Assembly: GCF_000092025.1 (NCBI RefSeq)
Contig: NC_003064.2
Coordinates: 186,001-250,000 of the forward strand
Reading direction: 5' to 3'
DNA length: 64,000 nt
From: Agrobacterium fabrum str. C58
GTDB taxonomy: Bacteria; Pseudomonadota; Alphaproteobacteria; Rhizobiales; Rhizobiaceae
Shown here: positions 9,232 through 19,196 of the stretch, piece by piece
Layout of the letters: the number at the start of each line of letters is the position of its first letter
How positions within the stretch are numbered: position 1 is the first letter of the stretch
Translations under genes and position numbers: made by a program
The notes under the pieces: generated by a model
What the model was told of the DNA's origin: nothing
The model's input: only the letters and a program-made list of their open reading frames with translations
Databases searched by the model: none

Positions 9232-10332
9232 TCAAACGAGGTGCTGCCGTTCGCCAGTTCTTGCCGCAAGCTCGACGGCCGCGATCAAACGGCTGTTATG
9301 GCGGGCATGGTCGAAACCGGGAGTGGTATATGTACCATTCCTCAAATCGCGCCCCAGGGACGCATAGACCTCCCCGACATTGATAGCGGCGCCTGACCAG
9401 AATTCGGCCGCGGTCGGACCGACACCGTTGGCGACCGGTCTATCGGGCGCAGCGAATTCCACGCTCGATGAAAGTAAAATGTCTCCGACTTGTACGCCTG
9501 CCAGATGATTGCCGGTTAGCTTCAGCCAGCCCCGGGAACCACGGATCTCGAATACAACACTCGCCTCATCTGCAGGCACGCCCGCCAGAACCTGCACAGA
9601 TACAGGCGCACCGCTTGCCGTCTTGGCGATCAGATCGAGATGATCCGGAATTTCTCGCTGTGAAGTTTCGCCTGTATCGACGATCTCGATCTCCGGCCAG
9701 AGCAACTCCGTGCGCGCATCGACCTCGGTAATGTTGCCGAGCACAGCCTCGATGACGTCCAGCACGTGGCCTGCCGTGATCGTCATGAAACTGGCGCCAG
9801 AAGCGGCCTTGTTGAAATAGTCGTACATGCTCGGAGATTGCGGACCGTAGCCGAATGTGGTTGCGCCGACACGGGCGGACATCAAGCGACCCAGCTTTCC
9901 TGACGCGACTAGTTCCGCCGCTCGTCGGACGGCAGGATTATGCCGACCTTGCAAGCCGATCGCGGTATGCAAAGACCCGACCGCTGCGGCCATCTCGTTT
10001 GTTTCCGCCAGCGTTGCGCCTAGAGGCGCTTCGCAATAGACGGCTTTACCCGCGTGCAAGGCGGCCATCACGAGATTCTTGTGCGCCGGCACCTTCACGG
10101 CGACCGTGATGACGTCAATGGTTTTATCACTGATCATCGCGTAGGGATCGGCAAACCATAGCTCTGCGCCGAATGCTTCAGCCGCCGCCCTGGCGCTTTC
10201 CTCGCGCCGGGTCGCGACTGCCGCCAGCGTCAGGTGAGCTTGTGACGCCAGAGCTGGCACATGCGATGCGCCTGCCCAACTTGCGTGAGTGTCTGCTCCA
10301 ATAATACCCACACGAAATTTCTTATCCGACAT
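9232..10332 (-). CDS. Gfo/Idh/MocA-family protein, Gal80-like
   Basis: 366 residues from the ATG at 10332, eight bases after a GGAG; a TTG two codons earlier is an alternative. The Rossmann loop is GIIGADTHASWAG and the central segment VAVKVPAHKNLV matches the related gene at 410-1534 (VAVKVPDHKQIV). The EKP motif of catalytic members reads EAPLG here, so the catalytic lysine is absent. The C-terminal domain continues to a conserved GERQHL end shared in form with the other copy. Neighbours are an aldo/keto reductase and an exporter, which suggests sugar or polyol metabolism, with this protein as a possible sensor. Confidence 0.85.
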   Translation of the reverse strand: MSDKKFRVGIIGADTHASWAGASHVPALASQAHLTLAAVATRREESARAAAEAFGAELWFADPYAMISDKTIDVITVAVKVPAHKNLVMAALHAGKAVYCEAPLGATLAETNEMAAAVGSLHTAIGLQGRHNPAVRRAAELVASGKLGRLMSARVGATTFGYGPQSPSMYDYFNKAASGASFMTITAGHVLDVIEAVLGNITEVDARTELLWPEIEIVDTGETSQREIPDHLDLIAKTASGAPVSVQVLAGVPADEASVVFEIRGSRGWLKLTGNHLAGVQVGDILLSSSVEFAAPDRPVANGVGPTAAEFWSGAAINVGEVYASLGRDLRNGTYTTPGFDHARHNSRLIAAVELAARTGERQHLV

Positions 10333-10453
10333 CTGCAATGCTCCAAATCACGTTACGGAACGCTAACTGCGTCCTGAGCAATATCTAATCGACCCCGGCA
10401 CTGCGACGAAATCGATAAGTGGTATGAGCGAACATCCACGCCATGGATATCGC

Positions 10454-12132
10454 CTAGCGCCACTGCGGCGACACTGCGACCAAAACAAGTATTGCCCCCG
10501 CTGTAGCTATAGCGCTCAAGACCACACGTGCCTGAAACGAAAGGGTCGACGGGTGCCAAGGCGTTCCTGACTGCGGCTTGGTCGGACCGACCGGATCGAA
10601 AGGGGCTGCACCGCTAGCAGACACCTGTTTCTCCCGGCGGATTTCCACCAGCTTATGGCGGATACGAATTGCGAGGAGGACAGCCAGATACGCCGCCGTT
10701 AAGAAAGCCAACACTGCTGCCAAGCGCAAGGCGTTCTGGTGGGCAAGAATCCAATCTCGCGAAGCAGTCGCGCGCCGTCGATATAGGATCCGAACAAAGC
10801 CTGGCCGGTAAAGGCGCCAATCGAATTGATCGCTCCAAACAGCACGATAAAACTCAAGAGTTCTCGGCCGCCTTTCTGAAGCGCGCTCGTGATGCCTAAC
10901 ACCAGTGCCGGCCCGAGAAAGAACATGGCCGCGAATGAGATCACCGCTTGGGACAAATAAAACCAAGGCAGATGCTCAAGGCTCGTGGCGGAGCTTTCGG
11001 CAAGTGTCGCGGCAGCTATCGCAGTGACCGCCAGCATCATGGGCATCACCAGTTTTTCGACATTTACCGCGATAGCGCTCACGATCACGCCGGCAACAGC
11101 GCTGACAAAGGTGACGATCGAAAGTGCTCTGAGGTGTTCGTCGCTGCCTCCTAGCGCGCTTAGGAACTTGGTTGCAACATTCTGTTCGGCAAGGACGACC
11201 CTGGCCATAAGAATTGCAAAAGCAAGGCGGGCGATATCATCGCTCCCTAGCCAGCGCAGGTTGAGGAGAGGTACGGTCCGGCCTTTCTCGAGTATCAGCG
11301 CGGCGATGATCATCGGAAGCGCGAGCGACAGAAACCAAATGATCCAAGGCGCCTTGAACCATCCTTCCAGTCGTCCGAGCCCCAACACTGCTGCGATCAA
11401 CGCGAGGCTACTAGCCAAAAGTAGAAAGGTGAGGAAATCCGAAGGTTCGAACACTCGCTCTCGCTCGGCGGGTGGCAGCCGGAACGTCCCGACGGCGGCG
11501 AGAGAGAGAAATGCGAGACCGGCTTCGAGCAGAAATATCGACTGCCAATGCGAGCTGATAGACAGCCATGGCGAGATGACGGTCGCAAGCGGGAACGCGC
11601 ACTGCGAGATGCCAAGGCCAAGTATCAGCCCCCTGACACGCCAACGGCCCGGAAGGGCCTGCATCACGTAGAACAAAGACAACGGCGTTAGCGCCGCCGC
11701 AACAAAGCCGCTTGCAGCCCTAATTGCGAGTGTGAGCCAGTGATCTGCGGTCAACAAATAGGTAAGGGAGAGGAGGGCATACAGGCCAAGGGCAACCAGC
11801 GTGAATACACACAGACCATACTGCTGTCGGAACTTGATCAGCAGCAGATTGGCGGAAATATTGGTCATGGCATAGGCCGTTGGCAGCCAGGCCGCCTGAA
11901 CGGAGCTCAACGCCAAGCCCGTTTTTAACTCCGTAATGTTGACCATGACGAGTGCGTTGCCCAGTCCGCCTATCAGACCGACCAGAATTGCGACGAGGGC
12001 ATAGGCGATCCGCAGCGTCAGGGCATGCTCTGGCGTCGCCGGCGACCCAGCGACCACTGGTCTTTCATGCTCGGGAAAGTCCCATGCTTCCTCACGAAAA
12101 AAGCTACGAACCCGCTGCGTCAGTCTCATCAT
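10454..12132 (-). pseudogene. MFS transporter gene with a frameshift
   Basis: The upstream frame (12132 to 10699) encodes a hydrophobic 477-residue protein with the membrane helices of a major-facilitator drug/proton antiporter, about 12 visible. After FGSYIDGARLLR it loses its membrane character (FLPTRTPCAW) and stops. The neighbouring frame resumes exactly there with DWILAHQNALRLAAV, a membrane segment, IRIRHKLVEIRREK and one more hydrophobic segment, ending at 10454. The frames join if one base is restored near 10756-10762. The gene is therefore either inactivated by a one-base loss or carries a sequence error; the full product would be about 559 residues. It is the first gene of the leftward run that includes the Gal80-like protein and the aldo/keto reductase. 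Confidence 0.75.
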
Positions 12133-12329
12133 CGTGCTCTCGTCGTTGGTTTGTCGGGATCAATCCGCAGCACCGTAACGCAATTTCGGTGGCCTGAGGC
12201 GTTGCTGGTTTTGCAACATAGGGTTCGGGGGATCGTGACTTGTTGCGAGCGGTGCCTCGTTCAAAATCACTGCACATCCGTTGACAGAGCGGACAGGTTT
12301 CACCTCTTAACTTCACGAGGGCAGCAAAG

Positions 12330-13184
12330 ATGTTTCAAAGGTCTATCGACAGCATTACAACCACACCGCCTCTCGGCCCCGGCTTTGCGGGCGAGAGACA
12401 CAAAGCAGCCCTCGTCGTTGCACCGGGAAATTTTTCCGCAACCGACCCGTTCTTTTTGATGGCGGACGATCACGTGACCGGCGAGGGGCAATTCGGTGAG
12501 GCCCACCCTCATGCCGGCCTGGAGACCGTTACGTTCATGCTTCACGGCACGATGGAGGATGCCGGCGGACGCCTGGGCGAAGGCGACGTGGAATGGATGA
12601 CTGCCGGAAGCGGCATCGTGCATTCGGAAGATGCCCAGGTTTCGACAGGCATGCGTCTGTTTCAGCTATGGCTGGTTCTCCCTGAGTGGGACCGCAACAT
12701 GGCGCCAAGGGTACAGATCCTGAGACGGGACGAAATGCCGGTACACTGCGGCGTCGGTTTCGAGGCGACCGTCTACAGCGGTCGTTCGGCAGGGATCATC
12801 GCATCGACGAAGAATGCCGTGCCTGTAACCTTGGTCGAAATTCGGCTTGAGGCAGGCGCCGAGTTTGAGCAGGTTCTGCCGTCATCATATAATGGCTTCG
12901 TCGTGGTCATCGCGGGCGAAATCGAGGCAGGCACCGGTGCGACGGCTCTAACTACGGATAAGGTCGGCTGGACCAGTCCGTTGGCGGTTCACGGTGACAG
13001 CTTTATGCGGCTGAGGGCGGGGAAGGACGGTGCTCGGGTGCTTTTGTATGCAGGCCAACCTCAAAACATCCATGTCGTGGCACAAGGACCATTTATCGCA
13101 GGCTCCAAAGAGGAGCTTGCCGGCTACTATGCCGCATACCGCCAAGGCAAATTCCCCAATGCCGGCACTATGCGACCTGTCTGA
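12330..13184 (+). CDS. Pirin-family protein
   Basis: 284 residues. The N-terminal cupin domain carries the pirin signature HPHAGLETVTFMLHGTMEDAGG and then GDVEWMTAGSGIVHSE, which supplies the metal-binding histidines and glutamate. A second, degenerate cupin follows, as usual in this family. Pirins of this type bind Fe(II) and some act as quercetin 2,3-dioxygenases or as regulators; which applies here is unknown. The gene diverges from the MFS gene and precedes an alcohol dehydrogenase, MBL-fold hydrolase and aldehyde dehydrogenase on the same strand, though 260 bases separate it from the next gene. Confidence 0.92.
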   Translation: MFQRSIDSITTTPPLGPGFAGERHKAALVVAPGNFSATDPFFLMADDHVTGEGQFGEAHPHAGLETVTFMLHGTMEDAGGRLGEGDVEWMTAGSGIVHSEDAQVSTGMRLFQLWLVLPEWDRNMAPRVQILRRDEMPVHCGVGFEATVYSGRSAGIIASTKNAVPVTLVEIRLEAGAEFEQVLPSSYNGFVVVIAGEIEAGTGATALTTDKVGWTSPLAVHGDSFMRLRAGKDGARVLLYAGQPQNIHVVAQGPFIAGSKEELAGYYAAYRQGKFPNAGTMRPV

Positions 13185-13445
13185 TCTGACTGTCCAGCTG
13201 CCATGAAACCACAAAGGGTTTCGTTATCAGCAACCCGACGTTCCGCCATTGCTGTCTTTAGCCGTTCGACAGCACGGATATGTTCGCGAACAGCAGGCCC
13301 GCAAACGGGCTGAGAAAACCAGCCGCTTCACCACCGCTCGTTCAAAACTCAAGCGGATCGGATCAAGCCTTTCCGAACACGGATCGCGTGGTCCGTGAGC
13401 AGGATCACTCGTCCCGGTATGCGAAATCAGCCCTTGGAGGAAAAG

Positions 13446-14564
13446 ATGACCCAACCCGCCACCGCAGCCGTACTGGAAGAAAAAAACGGCCGTTTCATTC
13501 TTCGTGAAGTGAAGCTTGAGGCGCCGCGCCCCGACGAAGTGCTGATTCGCATGGTTGCTACGGGTATTTGCGCGACCGATGCTCATGTCAGGCAACAGCT
13601 CATGCCAACTCCGCTGCCGGCGATCTTGGGCCATGAAGGCGCCGGCATCGTCGAACGCGTTGGATCGACCGTATCGCATCTCAAGCCCGGCGATCATGTC
13701 GTTCTTTCCTATCACTCCTGCGGCCACTGCAAGCCCTGCATGTCTTCCCATGCGGCCTACTGCGACCACGTCTGGGAAACGAATTTCGCAGGCGCCAGGC
13801 TCGATGGAACGATCGGCGTTGCGGCGCCTGATGGGAACACGCTCCATGCGCACTTCTTTGGTCAGTCTTCATTCTCCACCTATGCGCTCGCTCATCAGCG
13901 CAATGCCGTCAAGGTCCCGGACGATGTTCCGCTCGAGCTCCTCGGACCGCTCGGTTGCGGGTTCCAGACCGGAGCCGGCTCGGTCTTGAACGCGCTCAAA
14001 GTGCCGGTAGGCGCCTCTATCGCCATTTTCGGGGTAGGGGCAGTGGGGTTGTCGGCGATCATGGCTGCCAAGGTCGCCGATGCCGCCGTCATTATCGCCA
14101 TTGATGTCAATACCGAACGGCTGAAGCTCGCTTCCGAGCTCGGCGCGACGCATTGCGTCAACCCGCGTGAACAAGCCGATGTTGCCTCGGCGATCAGGGA
14201 TATCGCGCCTCGCGGCGTCGAATACGTTCTCGACACGAGCGGTCGGAAGGAGAACCTCGACGGCGGCATCGGCGCTCTTGCTCCGATGGGGCAGTTCGGT
14301 TTTGTCGCCTTCAACGACCATTCGGGCGCGGTTGTCGATGCCTCCCGGCTCACGGTAGGGCAAAGCCTCATCGGGATTATCCAGGGCGATGCCATTTCCG
14401 GCCTGATGATTCCGGAACTGGTCGGTCTCTATCGAAGCGGCCGTTTCCCGTTCGACAGGCTGCTCACCTTCTACGACTTCGCCGACATCAATGAGGCATT
14501 TGACGATGTCGCGGCAGGACGGGTGATCAAGGCCGTCCTGCGCTTTCCCCCGCAAGCTGCTTAA
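13446..14564 (+). CDS. Zinc-dependent aryl/allyl alcohol dehydrogenase (MDR family)
   Basis: 372 residues from the ATG at 13446, which has a perfect GGAGGAAAAG just before it; the frame is open from 13395. Catalytic zinc ligands are seen in TGICATD and LGHEGAG, and four cysteines for a structural zinc in CGHCKPCMSSHAAYC. The NAD loop is GVGAVGLSAIMAAK. The overall pattern, including FFGQSSFSTYA, matches the benzyl/aryl-alcohol dehydrogenase group. With the aldehyde dehydrogenase at 15811 it would give a two-step oxidation of an alcohol to an acid. Confidence 0.92.
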   Translation: MTQPATAAVLEEKNGRFILREVKLEAPRPDEVLIRMVATGICATDAHVRQQLMPTPLPAILGHEGAGIVERVGSTVSHLKPGDHVVLSYHSCGHCKPCMSSHAAYCDHVWETNFAGARLDGTIGVAAPDGNTLHAHFFGQSSFSTYALAHQRNAVKVPDDVPLELLGPLGCGFQTGAGSVLNALKVPVGASIAIFGVGAVGLSAIMAAKVADAAVIIAIDVNTERLKLASELGATHCVNPREQADVASAIRDIAPRGVEYVLDTSGRKENLDGGIGALAPMGQFGFVAFNDHSGAVVDASRLTVGQSLIGIIQGDAISGLMIPELVGLYRSGRFPFDRLLTFYDFADINEAFDDVAAGRVIKAVLRFPPQAA

Positions 14565-14612
14565 CCACCTACTTTTCTTTCGATATCGCAAACACCATGG
14601 AGGATTGATCAT

Positions 14613-15692
14613 ATGTGCGACCGACACCAGAAGCTCATTAGAGCAACCGACAAACCGAACTTTTTCGGGATCGACCATTACGGCTTTCCGGAGGCCGGGG
14701 AACACCCCGCAGATCCGCCGGGATATTATCCCGAGTATTTCTCTTCCGAACGCTTCCAGCGGCTCGGCTACCATGTCGAGGAGCTTCGCGGCGGTTTCTA
14801 CTGGGTCACCAGCGGCGGCTATGACGCTGCCTTCGTCGTAACCAGCGACGGCGTCGTCGCCATCGACGCACCGCCGACGATCGGTGAGAACATGCTGGCC
14901 GCGATCGAAGACGTCACGGACAAACCGGTAACGCATTTGATCTACAGCCACTGGCACACCGATCACATCGGCGCCGCCTCTGTTTTCGGACCGAATGTCG
15001 AGATCGTCGCGCACGATATCACCAAGGAGTTGCTGGAGCGGTTCCCCGACCCGAACCGACCGGTGCCAACCGTGACATTCGACAAGGACCACCTTCTTGT
15101 CGTCGGAGGCGTGACGCTAGAGCTATCTTACAAGGGCGAAAATCACTGCCCCGGCAACATTTTCATCTATGCCCCGGCGCAAAAAGTCCTGACCGTCATC
15201 GACATCGTCAGCCCCGGCAGCGCCACCTTCATGCATTGCGACGCATCGCAGAATATTACCGGCTGGTACGAAGCCCAGAAGCAACTGATGGAATATGAGT
15301 TCGATTTCCTCGTCGCCGGCCATCACATGAAATACGGGACGCCGGAAACGGTCGCAGCTTCAATCGAGTATTTCCAGGACGTCCTCGACGGAGCACAGGC
15401 AGCGGTGGATCGATTCAGCCGGTCGGATGCGCTCGTCAGCATCCTGGAGGGCGCCGGCTGGGACCAGGTGTTTTCCGGGACCGAGAACTGGATCAATTCG
15501 ATGGCCAATTTTGCCACGAAATATGTCCTGGAAAAGAAGAGCAGCAATGGCCAGCTCTGGTCCGAGCGGCTTGCGGGCGTGACGACCCAGACGAAATACC
15601 ACGCCTATACCGTGCTGGAGTCGATCCGCCTGGAAAGGCCGCGGCCGAACTACCGCCTGCGCGGCGAAAATCCGCCACCGTTCCTGACCTGA
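14613..15692 (+). CDS. Metallo-beta-lactamase-fold hydrolase
   Basis: 359 residues, ATG at 14613 after GGAGGATTGATCAT. The MBL metal site is SHWHTDHIGA (His113, His115, Asp117, His118), with further candidate ligands in NHCPGN and AGHHMKYG. A C-terminal helical extension of about 120 residues follows the fold. There is no signal peptide. It lies 48 bases after the alcohol dehydrogenase gene and precedes the aldehyde dehydrogenase gene, so it probably acts on an ester, lactone or thioester of the same pathway. The substrate cannot be read from the sequence. Confidence 0.85.
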   Translation: MCDRHQKLIRATDKPNFFGIDHYGFPEAGEHPADPPGYYPEYFSSERFQRLGYHVEELRGGFYWVTSGGYDAAFVVTSDGVVAIDAPPTIGENMLAAIEDVTDKPVTHLIYSHWHTDHIGAASVFGPNVEIVAHDITKELLERFPDPNRPVPTVTFDKDHLLVVGGVTLELSYKGENHCPGNIFIYAPAQKVLTVIDIVSPGSATFMHCDASQNITGWYEAQKQLMEYEFDFLVAGHHMKYGTPETVAASIEYFQDVLDGAQAAVDRFSRSDALVSILEGAGWDQVFSGTENWINSMANFATKYVLEKKSSNGQLWSERLAGVTTQTKYHAYTVLESIRLERPRPNYRLRGENPPPFLT

Positions 15693-15810
15693 ACTGGCAT
15701 TGTCCTCTGGCATACCTCGAAATCGAGTGGGCATTACCGTCGTGTCCGGAGGCCGCCGGAGAGCGCGGGCCGGATCTCGCGCGCCCTTGCAAAATCAGAA
15801 AGGCAAGTCA

Positions 15811-17265
15811 ATGACGACGTTTTCCGCAAGCAACTGGATCGACGGCACCTTTGTCTCGTCTTCCAAACGCGGCCGCTCCATCGATCCGGCGACATATGAG
15901 ACGATCGGAGATTATCCGGACGATGGCGGAGCGGCCGCGCAGTCTGCCATCGAAGCCGCAAAACGCGCATTCCGCGGAACCGCTTGGCGCGACGATGCTG
16001 AGCTTCGGGCAAGGGTGCTCGACCAGATGGCTTCGGCAATCGAGCGAAATCGCGAGCGCCTGATCGACATCCTCTCGCTTGAGAACGGCAAACTGCTCGG
16101 CGAGGCGGCGCTGGAGATCGACGGTAGTCCGAGCAAGCTTCGATACTGGGCTGCTATGGCGCGTACGGAGGCAGGGCGAGCGAAATCGCCCAAGCCCGGC
16201 AGCCTCTCCGTGATTCTGCGACAGCCGATGGGAGTGGCGGGGATCATCGTCCCTTGGAATTCTCCCGTCATATTGTCGGTTCGTTCATTCGCTCCAGCGC
16301 TCGCCGCCGGCTGCACGGTCGTCGTCAAGATGCCCGGTCAGACGGCGCAGGTCGGCAGTGTTATAACCGAGGTCCTTGCGGAAGCGACAGACCTGCCGGA
16401 AGGCGTCGTGAACATGTTCGTCGAGAGCGGTGCGGACGGCGCTGCGCTTCTGGTTGAAAGTCCCGATGTGCCGACGATCAGCTTCACTGGAAGCACACAG
16501 ACCGGGCGAACCATCGGGGCTATCGGTGCAAAGAGAATGAAACGGTTCGGGCTCGAACTCGGCGGCAAGACCCCAATGATCGTGTTTGACGATGCCGACC
16601 TTGAAGCCATGCTGCCTGTTCTCGAAAAGGCTCTCACCATCTTTGCTGGTCAGTTCTGCATGACCGGCTCACGGCTACTGGTGCACAGTTCGATCTACGA
16701 ACTGGTGCGCGACCGCCTCGCCGAAAGGCTGCGTGCCGTCAAAGTCGGGCCGGCATCGGACCCAGCGAGCGATATGGGGCCACTCATTGACAAGGAGAAC
16801 GTCGCCCGTGTCGACAGCGTAGTGAAAGATGCGCTGTCGAAGGGTGCAACTGTGGTCGTTCGAGGCGGTCCCGTGCCAGAAGGCCCTTTGGCAAAAGGTG
16901 CTTTTTTCCGTCCTTCGATGCTGGAGGTATTCGACAACAGCCTTCCGATCGTGCAGCAAGAAACGTTCGGTCCCGTCATAACGATCCAGCGGTTCTCAGA
17001 TGAGCGGGAAGCCGTCGTGCTAGCAAACGATAACGACTATGGCCTGTCCGCCTCGGTCTGGACGCGGGATCTGGATCGCTCGTTACGGGTCGCACAGGCG
17101 CTTGAAGCGGGAAGCGTATTCGTCAACGACTGGGCCAAGGTGTACGACGGGACAGAGGAGGGTGGCTTTAAGCAATCCGGTCTCGGGAGGCTGAACGGCG
17201 TTGCCGCCATCGAGGACTTTATCGAGTACAAGCAAGTCGCTCTTAAGCCGGGTTTGTTGCGATAA
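15811..17265 (+). CDS. NAD(P)-dependent aldehyde dehydrogenase
   Basis: 484 residues from the ATG at 15811 with AGAAAGGC upstream; the frame is open from 15700 but the family N-terminus (NWIDGTF) starts here. Catalytic features are FTGSTQTGR (cofactor loop), the glutamate in LELGGKTP, and the cysteine in AGQFCMTGSRLLV. C-terminal YGLSASVWTRD and the GGFKQSGLGR segment complete the family pattern. It is the likely last step of the alcohol to aldehyde to acid set at 13.4-17.3 kb. Confidence 0.93.
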   Translation: MTTFSASNWIDGTFVSSSKRGRSIDPATYETIGDYPDDGGAAAQSAIEAAKRAFRGTAWRDDAELRARVLDQMASAIERNRERLIDILSLENGKLLGEAALEIDGSPSKLRYWAAMARTEAGRAKSPKPGSLSVILRQPMGVAGIIVPWNSPVILSVRSFAPALAAGCTVVVKMPGQTAQVGSVITEVLAEATDLPEGVVNMFVESGADGAALLVESPDVPTISFTGSTQTGRTIGAIGAKRMKRFGLELGGKTPMIVFDDADLEAMLPVLEKALTIFAGQFCMTGSRLLVHSSIYELVRDRLAERLRAVKVGPASDPASDMGPLIDKENVARVDSVVKDALSKGATVVVRGGPVPEGPLAKGAFFRPSMLEVFDNSLPIVQQETFGPVITIQRFSDEREAVVLANDNDYGLSASVWTRDLDRSLRVAQALEAGSVFVNDWAKVYDGTEEGGFKQSGLGRLNGVAAIEDFIEYKQVALKPGLLR

Positions 17266-17461
17266 AAGGAGCCAGTTGGCCTTAAGGTGTTCTTTTACGC
17301 GGCTGAGATTACTGGAGGTTAAACGGAAATTTGCATGCGGTCTTGCGACGTAATTTCCACTTAATGTTACAAATCCAATCTAGCTGACCAATGGAGATAT
17401 CCGATCAAACCGGTTGGCATCTCCTCTAGTTGGATGCAGCACCTTTCGAAAGGATAGTAAT

Positions 17462-18022
17462 TTGCAGGACAAGGTCGACGCCTTGAAGCAGGCGGAAATA
17501 ACTATGATGGATGCGATACATGCAGCTGTCACCCAGGCGGCAAAGGAATCGGAGGCTGCATTTCAGTCACTTGGACCGCGCACCACCGCCCAAACTTACT
17601 TCGCGGACGTCGCCATGCGTCGGCTATTTTTGCACCTGTGTGGTGCTGATGCGGATACGGCCAAGGGTGGTGATCCAGAGCACGCCTGGGACATACTCTA
17701 TGTGGGGCGCGGTACAGCCCGCTATTGGGAAAAAGAACAAGGACTTCGGTCTAGGCGCCGAAAGACGGAGAGTCATGCGGAGCTTGAAAGGGAGACGCGC
17801 GACAAATCCGCCCTTGCGCAGAGTGCTCAGAAGCTGGCAACCGACACTGCCATCCGCGCACTGATCGAACATGCGAGCATTTCCGACCCGGACCTGCGTG
17901 CTCGCTTGCTGGCCACGATTGAAGAGCGGTTCAGCACCGCCGATCCACTTTCGCAAGTTCACCACGAATTCGCCGATTTGGCTAAGGTTTCGCTCGCTCG
18001 CCTTATCGGAAAAGTCACTTGA
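17462..18022 (+). CDS. Hypothetical helical protein
   Basis: 186 residues if the TTG at 17462 is the start; it has AAAGGA about ten bases upstream, whereas the frame-opening TTG at 17414 has no such signal and the first ATG is 14 codons further in. The predicted protein is charged and mostly helical, with the segment HAWDILYVGRGTARYW in the middle and an RSRRRK patch, and no signal peptide or membrane segment. I do not recognise the family. It is isolated between the aldehyde dehydrogenase gene and a convergent LysR gene. Confidence 0.55.
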   Translation: MQDKVDALKQAEITMMDAIHAAVTQAAKESEAAFQSLGPRTTAQTYFADVAMRRLFLHLCGADADTAKGGDPEHAWDILYVGRGTARYWEKEQGLRSRRRKTESHAELERETRDKSALAQSAQKLATDTAIRALIEHASISDPDLRARLLATIEERFSTADPLSQVHHEFADLAKVSLARLIGKVT

Positions 18023-18296
18023 AAACCTCGGTTGGCCCCGCTCGTCGATGACTGCATCTGGCCTTGCGGTTCTCATCGCAGGTCGTGACCTTTAGAGAAC
18101 GGCAACGGGATCGCCGCCAGTCGCCTTCTGAGCAAATGATCGTGTAGGCGTGCTATCGTGCGTGGCTGCTATTATCAGCGAAACGCTCCGATCCATGGCA
18201 GCGCCAATCGCTTTCTAAGGCTCAGGCTCGTTGCTCGAAAGGGTGACTCGTCTTTAGTATCCGTCGCCATATCGACCTCGAAGGACTGCGAACGCG

Positions 18297-19196
18297 TCAG
18301 ATTTCACGTTCGAATTTCTCATACAAGAAGTTCACCAGCGCGCGCACTCGAGCAATACCCGCGCGGGCTGGCGGCATCAATATGTGCAGATCTGCTCCCG
18401 CGTGACTATAGCCCGGGACTACCTCTTCGAGGTCGCCGCTGGCGAGCGACTCTTGAACCATGAAGACAGGCAGGACCACGATACCAAGTCCGGCGCGCGC
18501 AGCGGAAAGCATCATTTGACCATTGTCTGAGCGGAATTGTGAGTTCACGCGGACTTGTTCCCATCCATCCGGACCTTGAAAACGCCAGCCGAACGTATCA
18601 AAGGAGTAGAGGATCGCGTTATGCGCCGCCAGTTCAGAAGGCTTTGAGGGGCGCCCTCTTGCTTCCAGATAGGAAGGACTGGCGACGACAGCCCAGCGGA
18701 CCTTTGCAAGCTTGCGCGTAATTAGCACGGAATCAGGGATACTTCCGATTCTTACCGCCAAGTCATACGCCTCGGCTACTAGATCCGGCTGACGATCTTC
18801 AAAGCGTACATCAAAGTGGATCCGCGGATGGAGCAGGGCGAACTCTGCCAATAGTGGAGCGAGACAGAACTCTCCGAAAGCTACGGGAACGGAAACTCTG
18901 ACCTGACCGGATGCTTCGGTCGTTGACCTCACAACCATTTCCTGCGCGGACTCTAACTCGGCCAGCCCAGAAGCTGCTCGCAGATGATACTCGCGGCCAA
19001 CATCTGTGAGAGCTGTTCCCTTTTGGGAACGTGTGAGCAGTGTTGCACCTAGGAAATTTTCTAGACGACTGATGCGGCGGCTGACGATCGATTTGGCAAT
19101 CCCCAAACGGCTGGCCGCACCCGCGATACTACCGGTTTCAACCACCCGAATGAAAGAGATTAGATCCAGTATCTCAACAGACTCGGGTTCCGCCAT
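18297..19196 (-). CDS. LysR-family transcriptional regulator
   Basis: 299 residues from the ATG at 19196; an ATG at 19205 would add three residues. The winged-helix domain reads GSIAGAASRLGIAKSIVSRRISRLE, and the LTRSQKGTALTDVGREYH segment is typical of the AaeR/DmlR-like group. The effector-binding domain follows. It is divergent from the nitroreductase gene, its likely target, across about 390 bases. Confidence 0.92.
   Translation of the reverse strand: MAEPESVEILDLISFIRVVETGSIAGAASRLGIAKSIVSRRISRLENFLGATLLTRSQKGTALTDVGREYHLRAASGLAELESAQEMVVRSTTEASGQVRVSVPVAFGEFCLAPLLAEFALLHPRIHFDVRFEDRQPDLVAEAYDLAVRIGSIPDSVLITRKLAKVRWAVVASPSYLEARGRPSKPSELAAHNAILYSFDTFGWRFQGPDGWEQVRVNSQFRSDNGQMMLSAARAGLGIVVLPVFMVQESLASGDLEEVVPGYSHAGADLHILMPPARAGIARVRALVNFLYEKFEREI

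Noticed and set aside
13869..15092. 407-residue leftward frame
   Set aside because: It spans two rightward genes with clear zinc and MBL motifs; high GC gives long antisense frames here.
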